Notes: generated by a model not told the origin, from the letters alone. A stretch of DNA of 64,000 nt from Cohnella algarum (GCF_016937515.1 NZ_JAFHKM010000002.1:4769001-4833000); one strand, 5' to 3'. Numbered from the stretch's first letter, positions 1 to 8,689 are shown. Made by a program: numbers and translations.

Positions 1-1001
1 TACATATGCGGCATGTAGTGGATGACGGGAGCTTGTCCGGATCGGATATTGACGTTTCGCTGCATGATGTCGCCTAGCGGAAAACCGTTGTACCGTCCGC
101 CGTATACGCCGGTAACCTGAATGGTCCCGCCTTTGCGGACGGCTTGGGAAGCGATGACCAGCGCGCCGAGCGAACCGCCCTGCAGCTTCAGCCCGCTTGC
201 CAAAAACTCCATGTCGCTCATCTTGCCGTCCATCCCGACGGCGTCGATGACGACATCGGCTCCGCCCTTGGTCATTTCCTTCAAGTAACCGCCGATGTTG
301 CTCTGCCATTCGAAATTGACGATTTCCACCTGATTGGTCCGCTTCGCGTGCTGCAGCCGATAATCGACGTAATCGACCGCGATGACGCGTTTCGCGCCCT
401 TCAGCCAGCAAAATTTCTGAACCATCAGGCCGATCGGGCCGCAGCCGAGTACGATAACGGTGTCGCCGTCTTTGACTCCGGCGTTGTCGACGCTCCAGAA
501 CGCCGTGGGCATCACGTCGGCGATGAGGGTCAGTTTCTCGTCGGGCGCTTCGCAGTTTTCGGGAATTTTGAAGTGAGTGAAGTTCGCGAACGGCACCCTT
601 AAAAATTCGGCTTGCCCGCCCGGATAACCGCCGGTGTTGCCGGAATAGCCGAAATAGGCGCCCATTTCGCCGTTATCGTTGGCATTGTCGCACTGGCTCT
701 CCAGTTGGCTTTTGCAATAGACGCATTCCCCGCAGGCGATCGTGAACGGAATGATTACGCGATCGCCTTTTTTCAGCTTCGTGACGCCGGGACCGACTTC
801 CTCGACGATTCCCATCGGCTCATGCCCGATGATATAGTTCTCCTCGAGGTTCGGGATCATGCCGTGAATCAAATGCAGGTCGGAGCCGCATATGGCGGTG
901 CTGGTCAGCCGCACGATCATATCGTCCGGCTTCCGGATTTCGGGATCCGGGACTTCTTTTACGACGACGTTTTTGATGCCTTGATACGTTACGGCTTTCA
1001 T
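1..1001 (-). CDS. Zinc-dependent alcohol dehydrogenase, partial at window edge
   Basis: Medium-chain Zn/NAD(P) alcohol dehydrogenase of the COG1063 type, about 333 residues visible; the C-terminus runs off the left edge. Seen: the catalytic-zinc region (ICGSDLHL near residue 38, then [12 protein letters not shown]), a four-cysteine structural-zinc stretch ([15 protein letters not shown]), and a Rossmann glycine motif ([10 protein letters not shown]). The family oxidises alcohols or glutathione-independent aldehydes; the substrate is not readable. The start ATG overlaps the stop of the upstream CotF-like gene (ATGA), so the two are translationally coupled. An adh beside CotF-like genes also occurs in Bacillus subtilis (adhB with yraD-G), which supports a sporulation or aldehyde-stress link by inference. 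Confidence 0.9.
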   Translation of the reverse strand, partial: MKAVTYQGIKNVVVKEVPDPEIRKPDDMIVRLTSTAICGSDLHLIHGMIPNLEENYIIGHEPMGIVEEVGPGVTKLKKGDRVIIPFTIACGECVYCKSQLESQCDNANDNGEMGAYFGYSGNTGGYPGGQAEFLRVPFANFTHFKIPENCEAPDEKLTLIADVMPTAFWSVDNAGVKDGDTVIVLGCGPIGLMVQKFCWLKGAKRVIAVDYVDYRLQHAKRTNQVEIVNFEWQSNIGGYLKEMTKGGADVVIDAVGMDGKMSDMEFLASGLKLQGGSLGALVIASQAVRKGGTIQVTGVYGGRYNGFPLGDIMQRNVNIRSGQAPVIHYMPHM

Positions 1002-1381
1002 GCGTCGAATCCTCCGGACGAGTCGGGCGTACGGTCGAACATGCCTTTTCGCGAGGTATCTTCGGGATACAGGCGCATTCGGGCGACCATGACCGTATTT
1101 TGGGCCGATAATTGGTCAAGCTTGTACTGCTCGCCAAGCTCGTAGGGGTGAAACCACTTTTTGCTTACCATCAGATCCGTAATCTCCCGATGAAGCGCCA
1201 AACCCTGGCGCAGCTGTTCCCGCAAAACCTGCCGCGCATCGGGCGAGACCGATTCGGTCAGGGCAAAGGCGGCGTTGCGGACGCCTTCTTTCGCGCGTAT
1301 CAGAAAATCGGTCGCGAAGGTCATATCCGCCAGCTCCGGCATGTGAAGCGAGTTGATCGGATCCAAGTAATCGTCGTTCAT
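998..1381 (-). CDS. CotF-like spore coat protein
   Basis: 127-residue helical protein of the CotF/COG5577 family. I chose the ATG at 1381 ([10 protein letters not shown]) because it follows GGAAGGTG at good spacing; the longer open frame has no ribosome site. The stretch after residue 20 ([21 protein letters not shown]) and the tail ([20 protein letters not shown]) are typical of these coat proteins, whose ferritin-like helices pack in the spore coat. It sits between another small coat gene and the alcohol dehydrogenase, all on one strand within about 20 bases, so one operon is likely. The specific role of the family is poorly known. Confidence 0.85.
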   Translation of the reverse strand: MNDDYLDPINSLHMPELADMTFATDFLIRAKEGVRNAAFALTESVSPDARQVLREQLRQGLALHREITDLMVSKKWFHPYELGEQYKLDQLSAQNTVMVARMRLYPEDTSRKGMFDRTPDSSGGFDA

Positions 1382-1397
1382 GTCGTTCACCTTCCGT

Positions 1398-1640
1398 TCA
1401 GGATAGGGTAGGGCGGTTCTCGGGAACGGCCGTTTGAAACGGCGCCCGGGCATAGACGGCTTTCAGGGCTTCGATAGCTTGCAGCGATTGCCGGACGTCC
1501 TTCTCCATCAGCGCTTTCAAATCCCGATCGAACACCAGCCCCTGCATCAGCTTCGACTTGGCCAGGCAGAGCGTCTTGAAATTGAGCATCTCGTGAATTT
1601 CCAGCGATTCGTGCGCGGCCAGAGGTTGCGGCTCGGACAT
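1398..1640 (-). CDS. Small CotF-related spore coat protein
   Basis: 80 residues, starting at the ATG at 1640 behind GGGAGGTGACGAG. The sequence ([20 protein letters not shown], then [16 protein letters not shown]) matches the short spore-coat proteins that accompany CotF-like genes (YraD/YraF-like arrangement). It is the first gene of the three-gene minus-strand run leading to the alcohol dehydrogenase, with a 16-base gap to the next gene. Expression in the mother cell during sporulation is expected from family precedent, but I could not identify a convincing sigma-E or sigma-K promoter in the 170 bases upstream. Confidence 0.75.
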   Translation of the reverse strand: MSEPQPLAAHESLEIHEMLNFKTLCLAKSKLMQGLVFDRDLKALMEKDVRQSLQAIEALKAVYARAPFQTAVPENRPTLS

Positions 1641-1813
1641 CTCGTCACCTCCCGAATTTTTTAACCATGATATTATTTCCGCGGTTGCAAGAAATAACCG
1701 TACCCGGCCGGCAATCGGATGCTTGATGCCGCCGTTGGACCAGCTCTCCGCTGATTTCGGGTCCGTCTGCTTCAAGCTTGATCGGCGTCGACGGGCAGAG
1801 CAGAGGGGGCGGC

Positions 1814-1850
1814 CCAAAAAAGCCCGCCTGCGATAAGTGCAGGCGGGCTT
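1814..1850 (-). terminator. Rho-independent terminator of the DsbA-family gene
   Basis: An 11-bp perfect stem (AAGCCCGCCTG / CAGGCGGGCTT) with a 9-base loop is followed on the minus strand by TTTTT. It lies 27 bases past the stop of the DsbA-family gene and separates it from the coat operon. Confidence 0.9.
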
Positions 1851-1876
1851 GCCGTCATCACGGAGGGCTTGTGGTG

Positions 1877-2584
1877 TTACTTTCCGTCGATCGCGCAGGA
1901 ATCGTCCGTGCAGGCCGACCCGTCGGCGGATTCGACAACTTGAATCGTTTGGCTGTCGTCCCACGCTTGCTGCAGCGCCGAAACGAATACGCTCAGCGGT
2001 TGCGCGCCGGATACGCCGTATTTGCGATTCATGACGTAAAACGGAACGCCCCGAACGCCGAGCCGGCCGGCCGTTTCCTCGTCGTTGCGCACTTCGTCGG
2101 CATACTGGCTGCCGGCCAGCACGGCGGCCGCTTCCTGCCTGTCCAGCCCTGCGGCCGCGGCTACCTCGAGAAGGTAATCGCGATCGCTCAAGTTGCTTCC
2201 ATCTGTGAAATATCCCTTGAAGAGCAGCTCCGTCACCTCCGCGCGTTTGCCGTGCTTTCCGGCGAAATGGCTCAGCCGGTGGGCGTCGAACGTATTGGTC
2301 AGCGCGATTCGGTCGAACTGAAAATCGAGTCCTTCTTCGGCGGCTTGATGCCCGACGTTGGCATTGTTCGCGATCGCTTGACTGCGGCTCATGCCGTATT
2401 TCTTTGACAGCATGTCATGGACATCGTACGGGAGCTCCTTCGGAGTGTCCGGATCGAGCTCGAAGCTGCGGTAGACGACGTCGACTTGATCGCGGTGCGG
2501 GAACTGCTCAAGCGCCTTCTCGAAGCGGCGTTTGCCGATATAGCAAAACGGACAGGCGAAGTCCGACCAGATTTCGATTTGCAT
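1877..2584 (-). CDS. DsbA-family (FrnE-like) thiol oxidoreductase
   Basis: 235 residues. The redox site is CPFC at residues 11-14 in a DFACPFCYIGKRRF context, followed by the helical insertion typical of FrnE/2-hydroxychromene isomerase-like DsbA proteins, and a cis-proline loop (LGVRGVPFYVMNRK). No signal peptide, so cytoplasmic. I start at the ATG at 2584, which follows GAGGAGTG; an upstream in-frame start lacks a ribosome site. The C-terminus carries two more cysteines (CTDDSC). The role is probably disulfide exchange in oxidative stress; the partner is unknown. Monocistronic, with its own terminator. Confidence 0.9.
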   Translation of the reverse strand: MQIEIWSDFACPFCYIGKRRFEKALEQFPHRDQVDVVYRSFELDPDTPKELPYDVHDMLSKKYGMSRSQAIANNANVGHQAAEEGLDFQFDRIALTNTFDAHRLSHFAGKHGKRAEVTELLFKGYFTDGSNLSDRDYLLEVAAAAGLDRQEAAAVLAGSQYADEVRNDEETAGRLGVRGVPFYVMNRKYGVSGAQPLSVFVSALQQAWDDSQTIQVVESADGSACTDDSCAIDGK

Positions 2585-2664
2585 GGGATCACTCCTCGTT
2601 CGTGATAGAGTCATTATAGTGCACTTAAATTATGAAAGCAATAAACTAAAGGTAACGATTATAT

Positions 2665-2682
2665 TGACCGGACGTTCAGTCA
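2665..2682. promoter_or_regulatory. Imperfect palindrome, probable operator for the hydrolase/TetR operon
   Basis: TGACCGGACGTTCAGTCA is an 18-bp inverted repeat with 14 of 18 positions matching its own reverse complement, located 10-27 bases before the hydrolase start. Its position and the TetR gene two places downstream suggest autoregulation. It overlaps TTGACC at 2664-2669, a possible -35 box. Confidence 0.5.
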
Positions 2683-2691
2683 TAAATTAAA

Positions 2692-3477
2692 ATGAATACG
2701 CAGCGATTCCATTTAACCTTCGGAGAGGAGCATTTAGAATACCATAGCTTCGGAAGCGGACCGGCCATCGTCCTCATTCACAGCGGGGGCGTCGATTCCA
2801 GGGAATGGCTGGAGATCGTCCCGCTTCTGGCAAGGTCATATCGCGTCGTAACCTTTGACGGCCGAGGCATTGGCCGTTCCCCGGCTCCGCAGCAGCCGAT
2901 GAACCTCGTGGCCGATTTGCTGCGGCTGCTCGACCATTTGAAGCTGGAGCGGGTTGCGCTGGCGGGTCATTCGATCGGGGGCGAATTGGCCGTCAATTTC
3001 GCGCTTTCTCACCCGGAGAGGGTGGAGCGGCTGATCGCAATCGCGCCGTCCTTGACCGGGTATCCTTACTCCAAAGAATTCACGGATTGGATGGGCTCGG
3101 TCAATTCGCTCGCGCCCGACGTCGGAAAAATGGTTGAATATTCATTGAAAGGCCCGATCTACCGTACGGTCATGGCGAGCGAGTACCGCGATTTCCTGAT
3201 CGAAATGCATACGCTATACATGACCCGAGTGATTACGGAGTGGAGAAGCTTCGAAGTCGTATGGCCGCAGCCGCCGGCCCTGGAACGGTTGGAGCGAATC
3301 GCGTGTCCGACGCTGTTCGTTCGCGGAACGGTCGAGTGGAGCGATATGGAAGGCGTGGCCAAACAATTCAAGCGCATCCCTGCCGTCGCCTTCGCGAAGG
3401 TGGAGGGCGCGGACCATATGCTGACCTTGACGCATCCCGAACAACTTGCCACGCATATCCGTTCTTTTCTAAAATAA
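2692..3477 (+). CDS. Alpha/beta-fold hydrolase
   Basis: 261 residues. The oxyanion region is HSGGVDSREW near residue 31, the nucleophile is Ser94 in GHSIGG, and the catalytic His is His242 in GADHMLTL; the acid residue lies between them. No signal peptide, so intracellular; the substrate (ester, lactone or similar) is not predictable. There is no convincing ribosome site before the ATG, which lies only 10 bases after the palindrome at 2665-2682; translation may be weak or leaderless. It is followed after 39 bases by a TetR regulator, and the pair probably responds to the enzyme's substrate. Confidence 0.85.
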   Translation: MNTQRFHLTFGEEHLEYHSFGSGPAIVLIHSGGVDSREWLEIVPLLARSYRVVTFDGRGIGRSPAPQQPMNLVADLLRLLDHLKLERVALAGHSIGGELAVNFALSHPERVERLIAIAPSLTGYPYSKEFTDWMGSVNSLAPDVGKMVEYSLKGPIYRTVMASEYRDFLIEMHTLYMTRVITEWRSFEVVWPQPPALERLERIACPTLFVRGTVEWSDMEGVAKQFKRIPAVAFAKVEGADHMLTLTHPEQLATHIRSFLK

Positions 3478-3516
3478 AGGAACTATCGTCGTGACCGAAG
3501 GACAGGAGTGAAATTC

Positions 3517-4098
3517 ATGCCGCGCAGCCGGGAGCAGAACGAACGGATTCGCCAACAGGCCAAAAGTACGATAAGCGCTGCAGCGATGGAAGTGTTCCTG
3601 GAAAAGGGATACCACTCCGCTTCCATCGAGGATATCGCCAAGAGGGCAGGCGTCTCCAAGGGGCTGCTTTACAATTATTTTCAGGGGAAAGAGGGGCTGC
3701 TGGCCGAAATTGTTCGGATTCGGATAGACGAGATTGCCGGAGTCATTGAAGCGGCGTCCGCGCTTTCTTCGCCGGAAGAGCAGCTCGCTCGAATCGTCGA
3801 CGGAGCGTTGAGCCATATCGCGAACAACCCGAGAGCGTACCGGTTCATCCTGCATCTGCAGACGCAGCCCGAAGAAGACGCGGTTGTATCCAAATACAGC
3901 GAAATGTTAAACCGGGAAATGGCGAAGCAATTCGAAACCCAGTCCAACATATTCGAACAAATGGGGGCGGAAAATGCCAAGCTGCGTTCCTTGTACTTTT
4001 CCTCGGCGCTGCACGGCGTCATGCTGTTGATGACCGTTTATCCGGGATATCCGATGGAGAAGGTGAAGGAGCAGATTATCCGGGATTTCTGCTCCTGA
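3517..4098 (+). CDS. TetR/AcrR-family transcriptional regulator
   Basis: 193 residues; the N-terminal helix-turn-helix (ISAAAMEVFLEKGYHSASIE, then KRAGVSKGLLYNYFQGKEGL) is canonical TetR. Start chosen at the ATG at 3517, 8 bases after AGGAG; an in-frame GTG at 3508 overlaps that Shine-Dalgarno site. The C-terminal ligand domain is of the type found beside efflux or degradation genes. It follows the hydrolase in one operon and is a candidate for binding the palindrome at 2665-2682. Its last 23 bases overlap the 3' end of the convergent MFS gene. Confidence 0.9.
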   Translation: MPRSREQNERIRQQAKSTISAAAMEVFLEKGYHSASIEDIAKRAGVSKGLLYNYFQGKEGLLAEIVRIRIDEIAGVIEAASALSSPEEQLARIVDGALSHIANNPRAYRFILHLQTQPEEDAVVSKYSEMLNREMAKQFETQSNIFEQMGAENAKLRSLYFSSALHGVMLLMTVYPGYPMEKVKEQIIRDFCS

Positions 4099-5329
4099 CG
4101 CCTCTGTGCGCCAACGGAAGGAGCGCGGCCCAATAGAAGAAGCCGACCGCTAAAGTGCATAAGGCCAGGATGCAGTGCAGCCAGGTTACGGAAATCCAGG
4201 CCGGGAAGGCGAGGGCGATGCCGCCCAAGGCCAGCGAATGGCCCAGCATCATGACCGGTTCGATCAATGCGTTGACGCGCCCCATTTGTTGCGGGGAAAC
4301 AAGCTCCGGCATCCAACTGCCAAGCGCGATATTGACGGGAGCGACGACGATTCCCGCCAGCGTCACGAGAAGGAAATAAACTTCGATTCGCCCGGCCCAG
4401 CCCATTCCCCCGATGAGCAGGCCGGATGCGAACAGACAGGAAATGAGGATCGGCGCTCTGGAGAAGCGATGGATCAGACGCGGGCTCAGGATACTGCCCA
4501 GAAGATAGCCGATGCCCAAAAAGACCGTAAGGAGCGAAGAGTGAACGACGTAAAAATCCGGACTTAGCTTGTATTTCATAGCGAAGATAGGAAGCACGGC
4601 GAAGACTCCGTTCACGATGCCGAAAAACAGAAAACCGCCGACCAAGAGAAGCAGCAGTCGATGGCTGGCCAAATAACGAAGGCTTTGCCCGAAATCTTTC
4701 ATGACCATCGATAGCCGCAGTTCGCGGAATCGACTTCTTCCGTTGGGCATGCGGGCCTGCTCGGGGAATTTGCCCCGGGCAAGCAGCAAACCGGAGAACA
4801 GGAAGCTGAGCCCGTCGACGATGATCGCCCCTTTAATGCCGAGGAAATGATAAGCCGCCGCGCCCAAGCTCATGCCAAAAAGCATGAACATTCCCATGAC
4901 CAGCTGATTAAGGCCGGACGCTTGGACGTACCGGTCCGGATCGATGCTGCCTTGCAGCAGTCCCATTTCCGCAGGAGTGAAAAATTTCGAGATCGCGCTG
5001 CGCAAAAATAGCGTTGCAAAACAAAGGAATAGCAGGTCGAAATGAACGAACAGCAGCAACAGCAAGGTCAGCCCCGCCCGGATCCAGTCGCTCCAGACGG
5101 CGATGCGCTTCCGGTCGAACCTGTCCGCGATGACGCCGACGATCCAGAACACCGCCAATGTGGGAAGCGAGTACATTAATTCCGCCGTGGCGGCCAGCGA
5201 CGGCCGTTCGCTGTATCTGTCAATCAGATAGTAGGCGAACGCCATATTTCCGACGACCGTTCCCAGTTGAGATGCGAATGTCGCAAGCAACAGCTTGCGA
5301 TATGTCGGATTGCGAAGAAGCGTCTTCAT
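4076..5329 (-). CDS. MFS transporter (macrolide/siderophore-efflux type)
   Basis: 417 residues with about 12 hydrophobic segments and the MFS loop motif (GVIADRFDRKRIAVWSD, residues 64-80). The pattern fits the MFS_3/MefA-EntS branch that exports drugs or siderophores. The start at 5329 follows GGGAGAGGG. It lies 13 bases downstream of a TetR gene on the same strand, so the pair is an efflux operon controlled by the promoter-operator near 6.03 kb. The substrate is unknown. Confidence 0.9.
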   Translation of the reverse strand: MKTLLRNPTYRKLLLATFASQLGTVVGNMAFAYYLIDRYSERPSLAATAELMYSLPTLAVFWIVGVIADRFDRKRIAVWSDWIRAGLTLLLLLFVHFDLLFLCFATLFLRSAISKFFTPAEMGLLQGSIDPDRYVQASGLNQLVMGMFMLFGMSLGAAAYHFLGIKGAIIVDGLSFLFSGLLLARGKFPEQARMPNGRSRFRELRLSMVMKDFGQSLRYLASHRLLLLLVGGFLFFGIVNGVFAVLPIFAMKYKLSPDFYVVHSSLLTVFLGIGYLLGSILSPRLIHRFSRAPILISCLFASGLLIGGMGWAGRIEVYFLLVTLAGIVVAPVNIALGSWMPELVSPQQMGRVNALIEPVMMLGHSLALGGIALAFPAWISVTWLHCILALCTLAVGFFYWAALLPLAHRGVRSRNPG

Positions 5330-5342
5330 TTTGCCCTCTCCC

Positions 5343-5978
5343 TTAAATGCGGTTTTGGTCGCAGCCGGGTTGAAGCAAGCTTTTCAAATAGCGCAACAGG
5401 GCATCGAACTGCATCCGGGCGTCCGCCTTGTCGGGACCGACGGCAATGGAATGGGTCATGATGCCTTCCTGAAAGGAAGCGGCAAGCCTGGCGACGTGCG
5501 CGATGTCCGTGACGGGCGAGAACTCTCCGCGCTCGACGCCGGCTTCGAGCAGATTCGCAAAACGCGAGATTCCCTTTTCATAGCGCTTCAAAAGCGTTCC
5601 CCGCCGCGTTTCGTCGCGCCAGCCGATCATGAAATACTCATAGAAGGCCGAAAATAATCCGCCATGGGAAGAATGCAGAAGCTCCTCCAACTGCTCGGAA
5701 TAGAGCGCGGCAACCGTTTCCCACACGGACGCCGACGATTCCGTAAGCTCCTTCAGATGCCGTTCATGCTCTGCGTCCAAATGATCCAACAGTATTTCGA
5801 AAATCTCATCCTTGGACTTGTAATACAAATAGATCCAGCCCCGGCTCATGCCGGTCTCCTCGATGATATCCTGCAACGTCGCCGCCCCGTAGCCTTTTTC
5901 CGCAAAGACGCGCTTCGCTGCATCGAGGATTTGCAGGTTTCTCCGCTCTTTTCGTTGATCCGTCAGTTTGGGAGACAT
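5343..5978 (-). CDS. TetR-family regulator of the adjacent MFS pump
   Basis: 211 residues with a typical TetR helix-turn-helix (KRVFAEKGYGAATLQDIIEE, then TGMSRGWIYLYYKSKDEIF). I use the ATG at 5978 (MSPKL), preceded by AAGGA; the in-frame TTG at 5999 has no ribosome site. It is first in an operon with the MFS gene. A large inverted repeat lies inside its own promoter, which is strong evidence for autoregulation with the pump. Confidence 0.9.
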   Translation of the reverse strand: MSPKLTDQRKERRNLQILDAAKRVFAEKGYGAATLQDIIEETGMSRGWIYLYYKSKDEIFEILLDHLDAEHERHLKELTESSASVWETVAALYSEQLEELLHSSHGGLFSAFYEYFMIGWRDETRRGTLLKRYEKGISRFANLLEAGVERGEFSPVTDIAHVARLAASFQEGIMTHSIAVGPDKADARMQFDALLRYLKSLLQPGCDQNRI

Positions 5979-6003
5979 ATCGTCGATTCCTTTCCGCAAT
6001 TAA

Positions 6004-6055
6004 AAAATGAACTAAGTGCCATTTTAATAATAATGACACTTGGTTCATTTTGCAA
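6004..6055 (-). promoter_or_regulatory. Sigma-A promoter with embedded TetR operator
   Basis: On the minus strand TTGCAA (6055-6050), a 17-base spacer, then TATTAT (6032-6027) form a good vegetative promoter. Spacer and start region are covered by a long inverted repeat with arms 6004-6024 and 6031-6051, about 18 of 21 positions matching; the shared half-site reads AAAATGAACYAAGTGYCATT. Repressor binding here would block the TetR/MFS operon. Confidence 0.8.
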
Positions 6056-6109
6056 TACGAAGTTCCGATCTGCCCTCGTTCGCGCCCCGAGCATGAAACG
6101 CGTTTCCCA

Positions 6110-6153
6110 ACAACGAAACCGCCCGCATCGGCGCGCAAGCCGACTGTGGGCGG
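6110..6153 (-). terminator. Terminator of the GH105 gene
   Basis: Read on the minus strand, CCGCCC and CGGGCGG close a stem that contains an inner TCGGC/GCCGA helix, followed by TTTCGTTGTT. It lies just past the GH105 stop codon. Confidence 0.6.
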
Positions 6154-6180
6154 TCTGGATTTTCAGGACGATGGGGAAGC

Positions 6181-7305
6181 TTAAACCGTTTTTTCCGCCA
6201 AGCTCATTTCCGCGCACATGAGGGTAAAGGCGCCGGCGCCGTGCAAATCGTTCTCGCTCGTCGGACGGGCGATATAGTGGGCATAGTCCCCGATGCCCGT
6301 GCCGATGCATATCTGGCCGATGACCAGGTTGCCGTTCTCGTCGAACTTCAGCGTGTCGATCACGCCCTGATAGCCCTTCCAGGCATACTGCAAATACTTG
6401 GCATCCAGATAGCCGAAGCGCACGGCTTTGGCAATGGCATGAACGTACAAGGCGGTGCAGGAATTTTCCAGCCAATTGTCCGGGCGGTCGCCTTTGTCGA
6501 CGACCTGGTACCATAAGCCGGAAGCATCCTGGAATTTCGTCAGGGCGATGAGAAGGTCTTGCAGAATGGCGACCAGCGCCGGCTTGTCCTTGTGGTCCTC
6601 GGGCAAGTATTCGAACATTTCCAGCAAGGCGACGGGGTACCAGCCGATCGCCCGCCCCCAGAACTCCGGCGCCAGACCCGTAACCGGATCCGCCCAAACG
6701 GCCGCCTTCGTCTCGTCCCAGCCGTGGTACAGCAAGCCGGTGCGGGGATCTTTCGTATGCTTCGCCATGAGGAGCGCCTGGAAGGTCATCATGTCGAAAT
6801 ATTCGGGTTCCCCGAACGTTTTGGCGAACTGCACGGCGATCGGACCGGCCATGTACAGTCCGTCCAGCCACATTTGATTCGGGCTATGCTCTGTATGCCA
6901 GAACCCGCCCGAAGGATTGGTTTTCCATGTTTTCAACAAGGGCACGAGCCGATACAGCGCTTTTTTGTACTTCTCGTCTCCCGTCTTCTCGTACAGGTTG
7001 AAGAGGAGCACGCCCGGCTGGATATCGTCCAGCTCGTCGGGCTTGTGCTTTTTGATGCTGCCGTCTTCGAGAACCTGGCTGTCTACCCATCGTTTCAAAT
7101 ACTCGTAATAGCGATCGTTCGCGGTAAGACGCCAGCATTTTTCCATGCCGGACAGAAAAACACCCTGATGATAGTGGAACCGGTCGGGCGGGAGCTGCTC
7201 CGGCTCGTATTTGGCCATCAACGCTTCGCAGGCTTTTTCCGCCCAGCCGATCGGGGTCGTCGTTTCGAGCGGCATTGCCCCGGCATTCGCGGCTGAATTT
7301 TCCAT
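6181..7305 (-). CDS. Unsaturated rhamnogalacturonyl hydrolase, GH105 (YteR/YesR-like)
   Basis: 374 residues, family-typical length, no signal peptide, so cytoplasmic. GH105 enzymes remove the unsaturated galacturonyl residue left by rhamnogalacturonan lyases. The (alpha/alpha)6 barrel signature is clear: HYHQGVFLSGMEK near residue 44, DDIQPG near 93, WLDGLYMAGP with the probable catalytic Asp148, and WGRAIGWYP near 217. The start at 7305 follows GGAGGA. It is divergent from an AraC regulator; together they suggest pectin-fragment use, although no transporter or lyase is nearby. Confidence 0.92.
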   Translation of the reverse strand: MENSAANAGAMPLETTTPIGWAEKACEALMAKYEPEQLPPDRFHYHQGVFLSGMEKCWRLTANDRYYEYLKRWVDSQVLEDGSIKKHKPDELDDIQPGVLLFNLYEKTGDEKYKKALYRLVPLLKTWKTNPSGGFWHTEHSPNQMWLDGLYMAGPIAVQFAKTFGEPEYFDMMTFQALLMAKHTKDPRTGLLYHGWDETKAAVWADPVTGLAPEFWGRAIGWYPVALLEMFEYLPEDHKDKPALVAILQDLLIALTKFQDASGLWYQVVDKGDRPDNWLENSCTALYVHAIAKAVRFGYLDAKYLQYAWKGYQGVIDTLKFDENGNLVIGQICIGTGIGDYAHYIARPTSENDLHGAGAFTLMCAEMSLAEKTV

Positions 7306-7395
7306 TTCAATCCATCCTCCCACATTGGTTTACCTCTATAGTAGCATCGGAAAATGTACATTATTTGCGAGAAACAGCGAAAACTTCTTATATCT

Positions 7396-7423
7396 TGCGG
7401 TAAATGAGGACGAGTGTATAATG
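7396..7423 (+). promoter_or_regulatory. Sigma-A promoter of the AraC gene
   Basis: TTGCGG (7396-7401), a 16-base spacer, and a perfect TATAAT (7418-7423). Transcription would begin near 7430, which excludes the in-frame ATG at 7421 and supports the start at 7454. Confidence 0.75.
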
Positions 7424-7453
7424 GAAACGAAACGGAGGAAAGGCGGAAACGGG

Positions 7454-8314
7454 ATGGGGGATCTTCACTACGATAACGGCCAAGGAACCTTCTCGGTATC
7501 CTACCGGAAGGCGCTGCGGCACCATATGCCGGCCGATCATTTTCACGGCACGTTCGAAATCTTCTGTCTGCTGTCCGGCGAGCGGCGATTTTTTATCCAG
7601 GATCGGACAATGGACGTAAGCGAGGGCGATATCATCATCATCGCACCGAATATTTTGCATCGGACGACCGACGCGAGCTTGCCCGAGCACGAACGGCTGG
7701 TCGTCAATCTTCATGAGCGCGATATGGCCGTGGTCAACGGCGCCTATAGGGAACATTTGCGGCCCTTGTTCGAGAGGGAGTACGTCATCGTCAAATCGCC
7801 TCCGCACGAGCGGCATGCCGTCGAGGCGCTTGCTCGCGGCATCGTTCAGGAAGTTCGGGAACGTAGAGCGGGCTTCGAGATTTACGCGCAAACGCTTGTT
7901 CTTCAGCTGCTCATCGTTTGCTGCCGCCAAATCGCCCAGAACGTCGCGGAGCCGCCGGCGTCTCCGAGCCCCATGCACGATCGAATTTCCGAGGTTGTCC
8001 GGTACATCAACGGCCATTACATGCTGGAGCTTTCGCTCGAACAGCTGGCGGAGACGTTTTACGTCAGTCCGTATTATTTGAGCCGCTTCTTTAAGGAAGC
8101 GACCGGCTTTACGTTCGTGGAGTACGTGAACAGCGTCCGAATCAAGGAGGCAAAGAAGCTGCTCGAGCAATCCTCCATGAAGGTCAATCTGATTGCCCGC
8201 AAGGTGGGCTTCGGCAGCGTGACGCATTTCGGGAGAGTGTTCAAGTCGGTAACCGGGTACCCGCCGCTGTTCTACCGAAAAGGAAAGCGGCATGTCCCGC
8301 CCGAGCGGCGATAA
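7454..8314 (+). CDS. AraC-family regulator with cupin sensor domain
   Basis: 286 residues. The N-terminal cupin (about 15-150; HHMPADHFHGTFEIFCLLSG) binds a ligand, probably a sugar; the C-terminal double helix-turn-helix (about 185-280; LEQLAETFYVSPYYLSRFFK, GFGSVTHFGRVFKSVTGYPP) is standard AraC. I start at the ATG at 7454, 10 bases after GGAGGAAAGG and downstream of the promoter at 7396-7423. Divergent orientation to the GH105 gene across about 150 bases makes that gene the most likely target. Confidence 0.9.
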   Translation: MGDLHYDNGQGTFSVSYRKALRHHMPADHFHGTFEIFCLLSGERRFFIQDRTMDVSEGDIIIIAPNILHRTTDASLPEHERLVVNLHERDMAVVNGAYREHLRPLFEREYVIVKSPPHERHAVEALARGIVQEVRERRAGFEIYAQTLVLQLLIVCCRQIAQNVAEPPASPSPMHDRISEVVRYINGHYMLELSLEQLAETFYVSPYYLSRFFKEATGFTFVEYVNSVRIKEAKKLLEQSSMKVNLIARKVGFGSVTHFGRVFKSVTGYPPLFYRKGKRHVPPERR

Positions 8315-8386
8315 GCAAATCGCGAAATGGGCCTCGAATGATTTTCCTCCGGCCACAGAATACTACCCTCCGAAGGAGGTGTTCTT

Positions 8387-8521
8387 ATGAACATTATGGA
8401 CGGAATGGATGCGGCCCGCTTTAAATCCGGCAATCCGAACGGCGAGGCGGCAAAGGAGAAGGCCGGGAAGGACCGCAAAGAAATGGCAAAGCCCGTATTG
8501 AGGAATCTCAACAACAAGTAG
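8387..8521 (+). CDS. Small charged protein, 44 residues, unknown function
   Basis: Starts ATG at 8387 behind a perfect AAGGAGG (8373-8379). The product is very hydrophilic and lysine-rich (AKEKAGKDRKEMAKPVL), without a membrane segment or cysteines, and ends NLNNK. A hairpin follows it. The strong ribosome site plus a following terminator-like structure argue for a real gene. I do not recognise the family; small basic spore or nucleoid proteins are one possibility, but this is only a guess. Confidence 0.65.
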   Translation: MNIMDGMDAARFKSGNPNGEAAKEKAGKDRKEMAKPVLRNLNNK

Positions 8522-8557
8522 CTTGCTACCGAGCGTAAAGTGTCTGTTATCGGGGAC

Positions 8558-8593
8558 GGCCGGCCCGGCGGAAGGAGCCGGCGGCCGGCCCTT
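8558..8593 (+). terminator. Possible terminator after the 44-residue gene
   Basis: A GC-rich stem (GGCCGGCC-CGGC / GCCGGCGGCCGGCC, two-base bulge) with loop GGAAGGA and a short, impure T stretch (CTTTGCTT). The stem is strong and the tail weak. Confidence 0.45.
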
Positions 8594-8689
8594 TGCTTCG
8601 GCGGCTCCGGTTGCCTTCTGTTTCGCGCTGAAACCTGATATAGTATCGAAAAACGGCGTCGCCTATATCGCAAAAGAGGAGCTCAGGCC

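Noticed and set aside
612..1145. Plus-strand frames over the alcohol dehydrogenase
   Set aside because: They are antisense to a well-supported gene and show no ribosome site or family motif.
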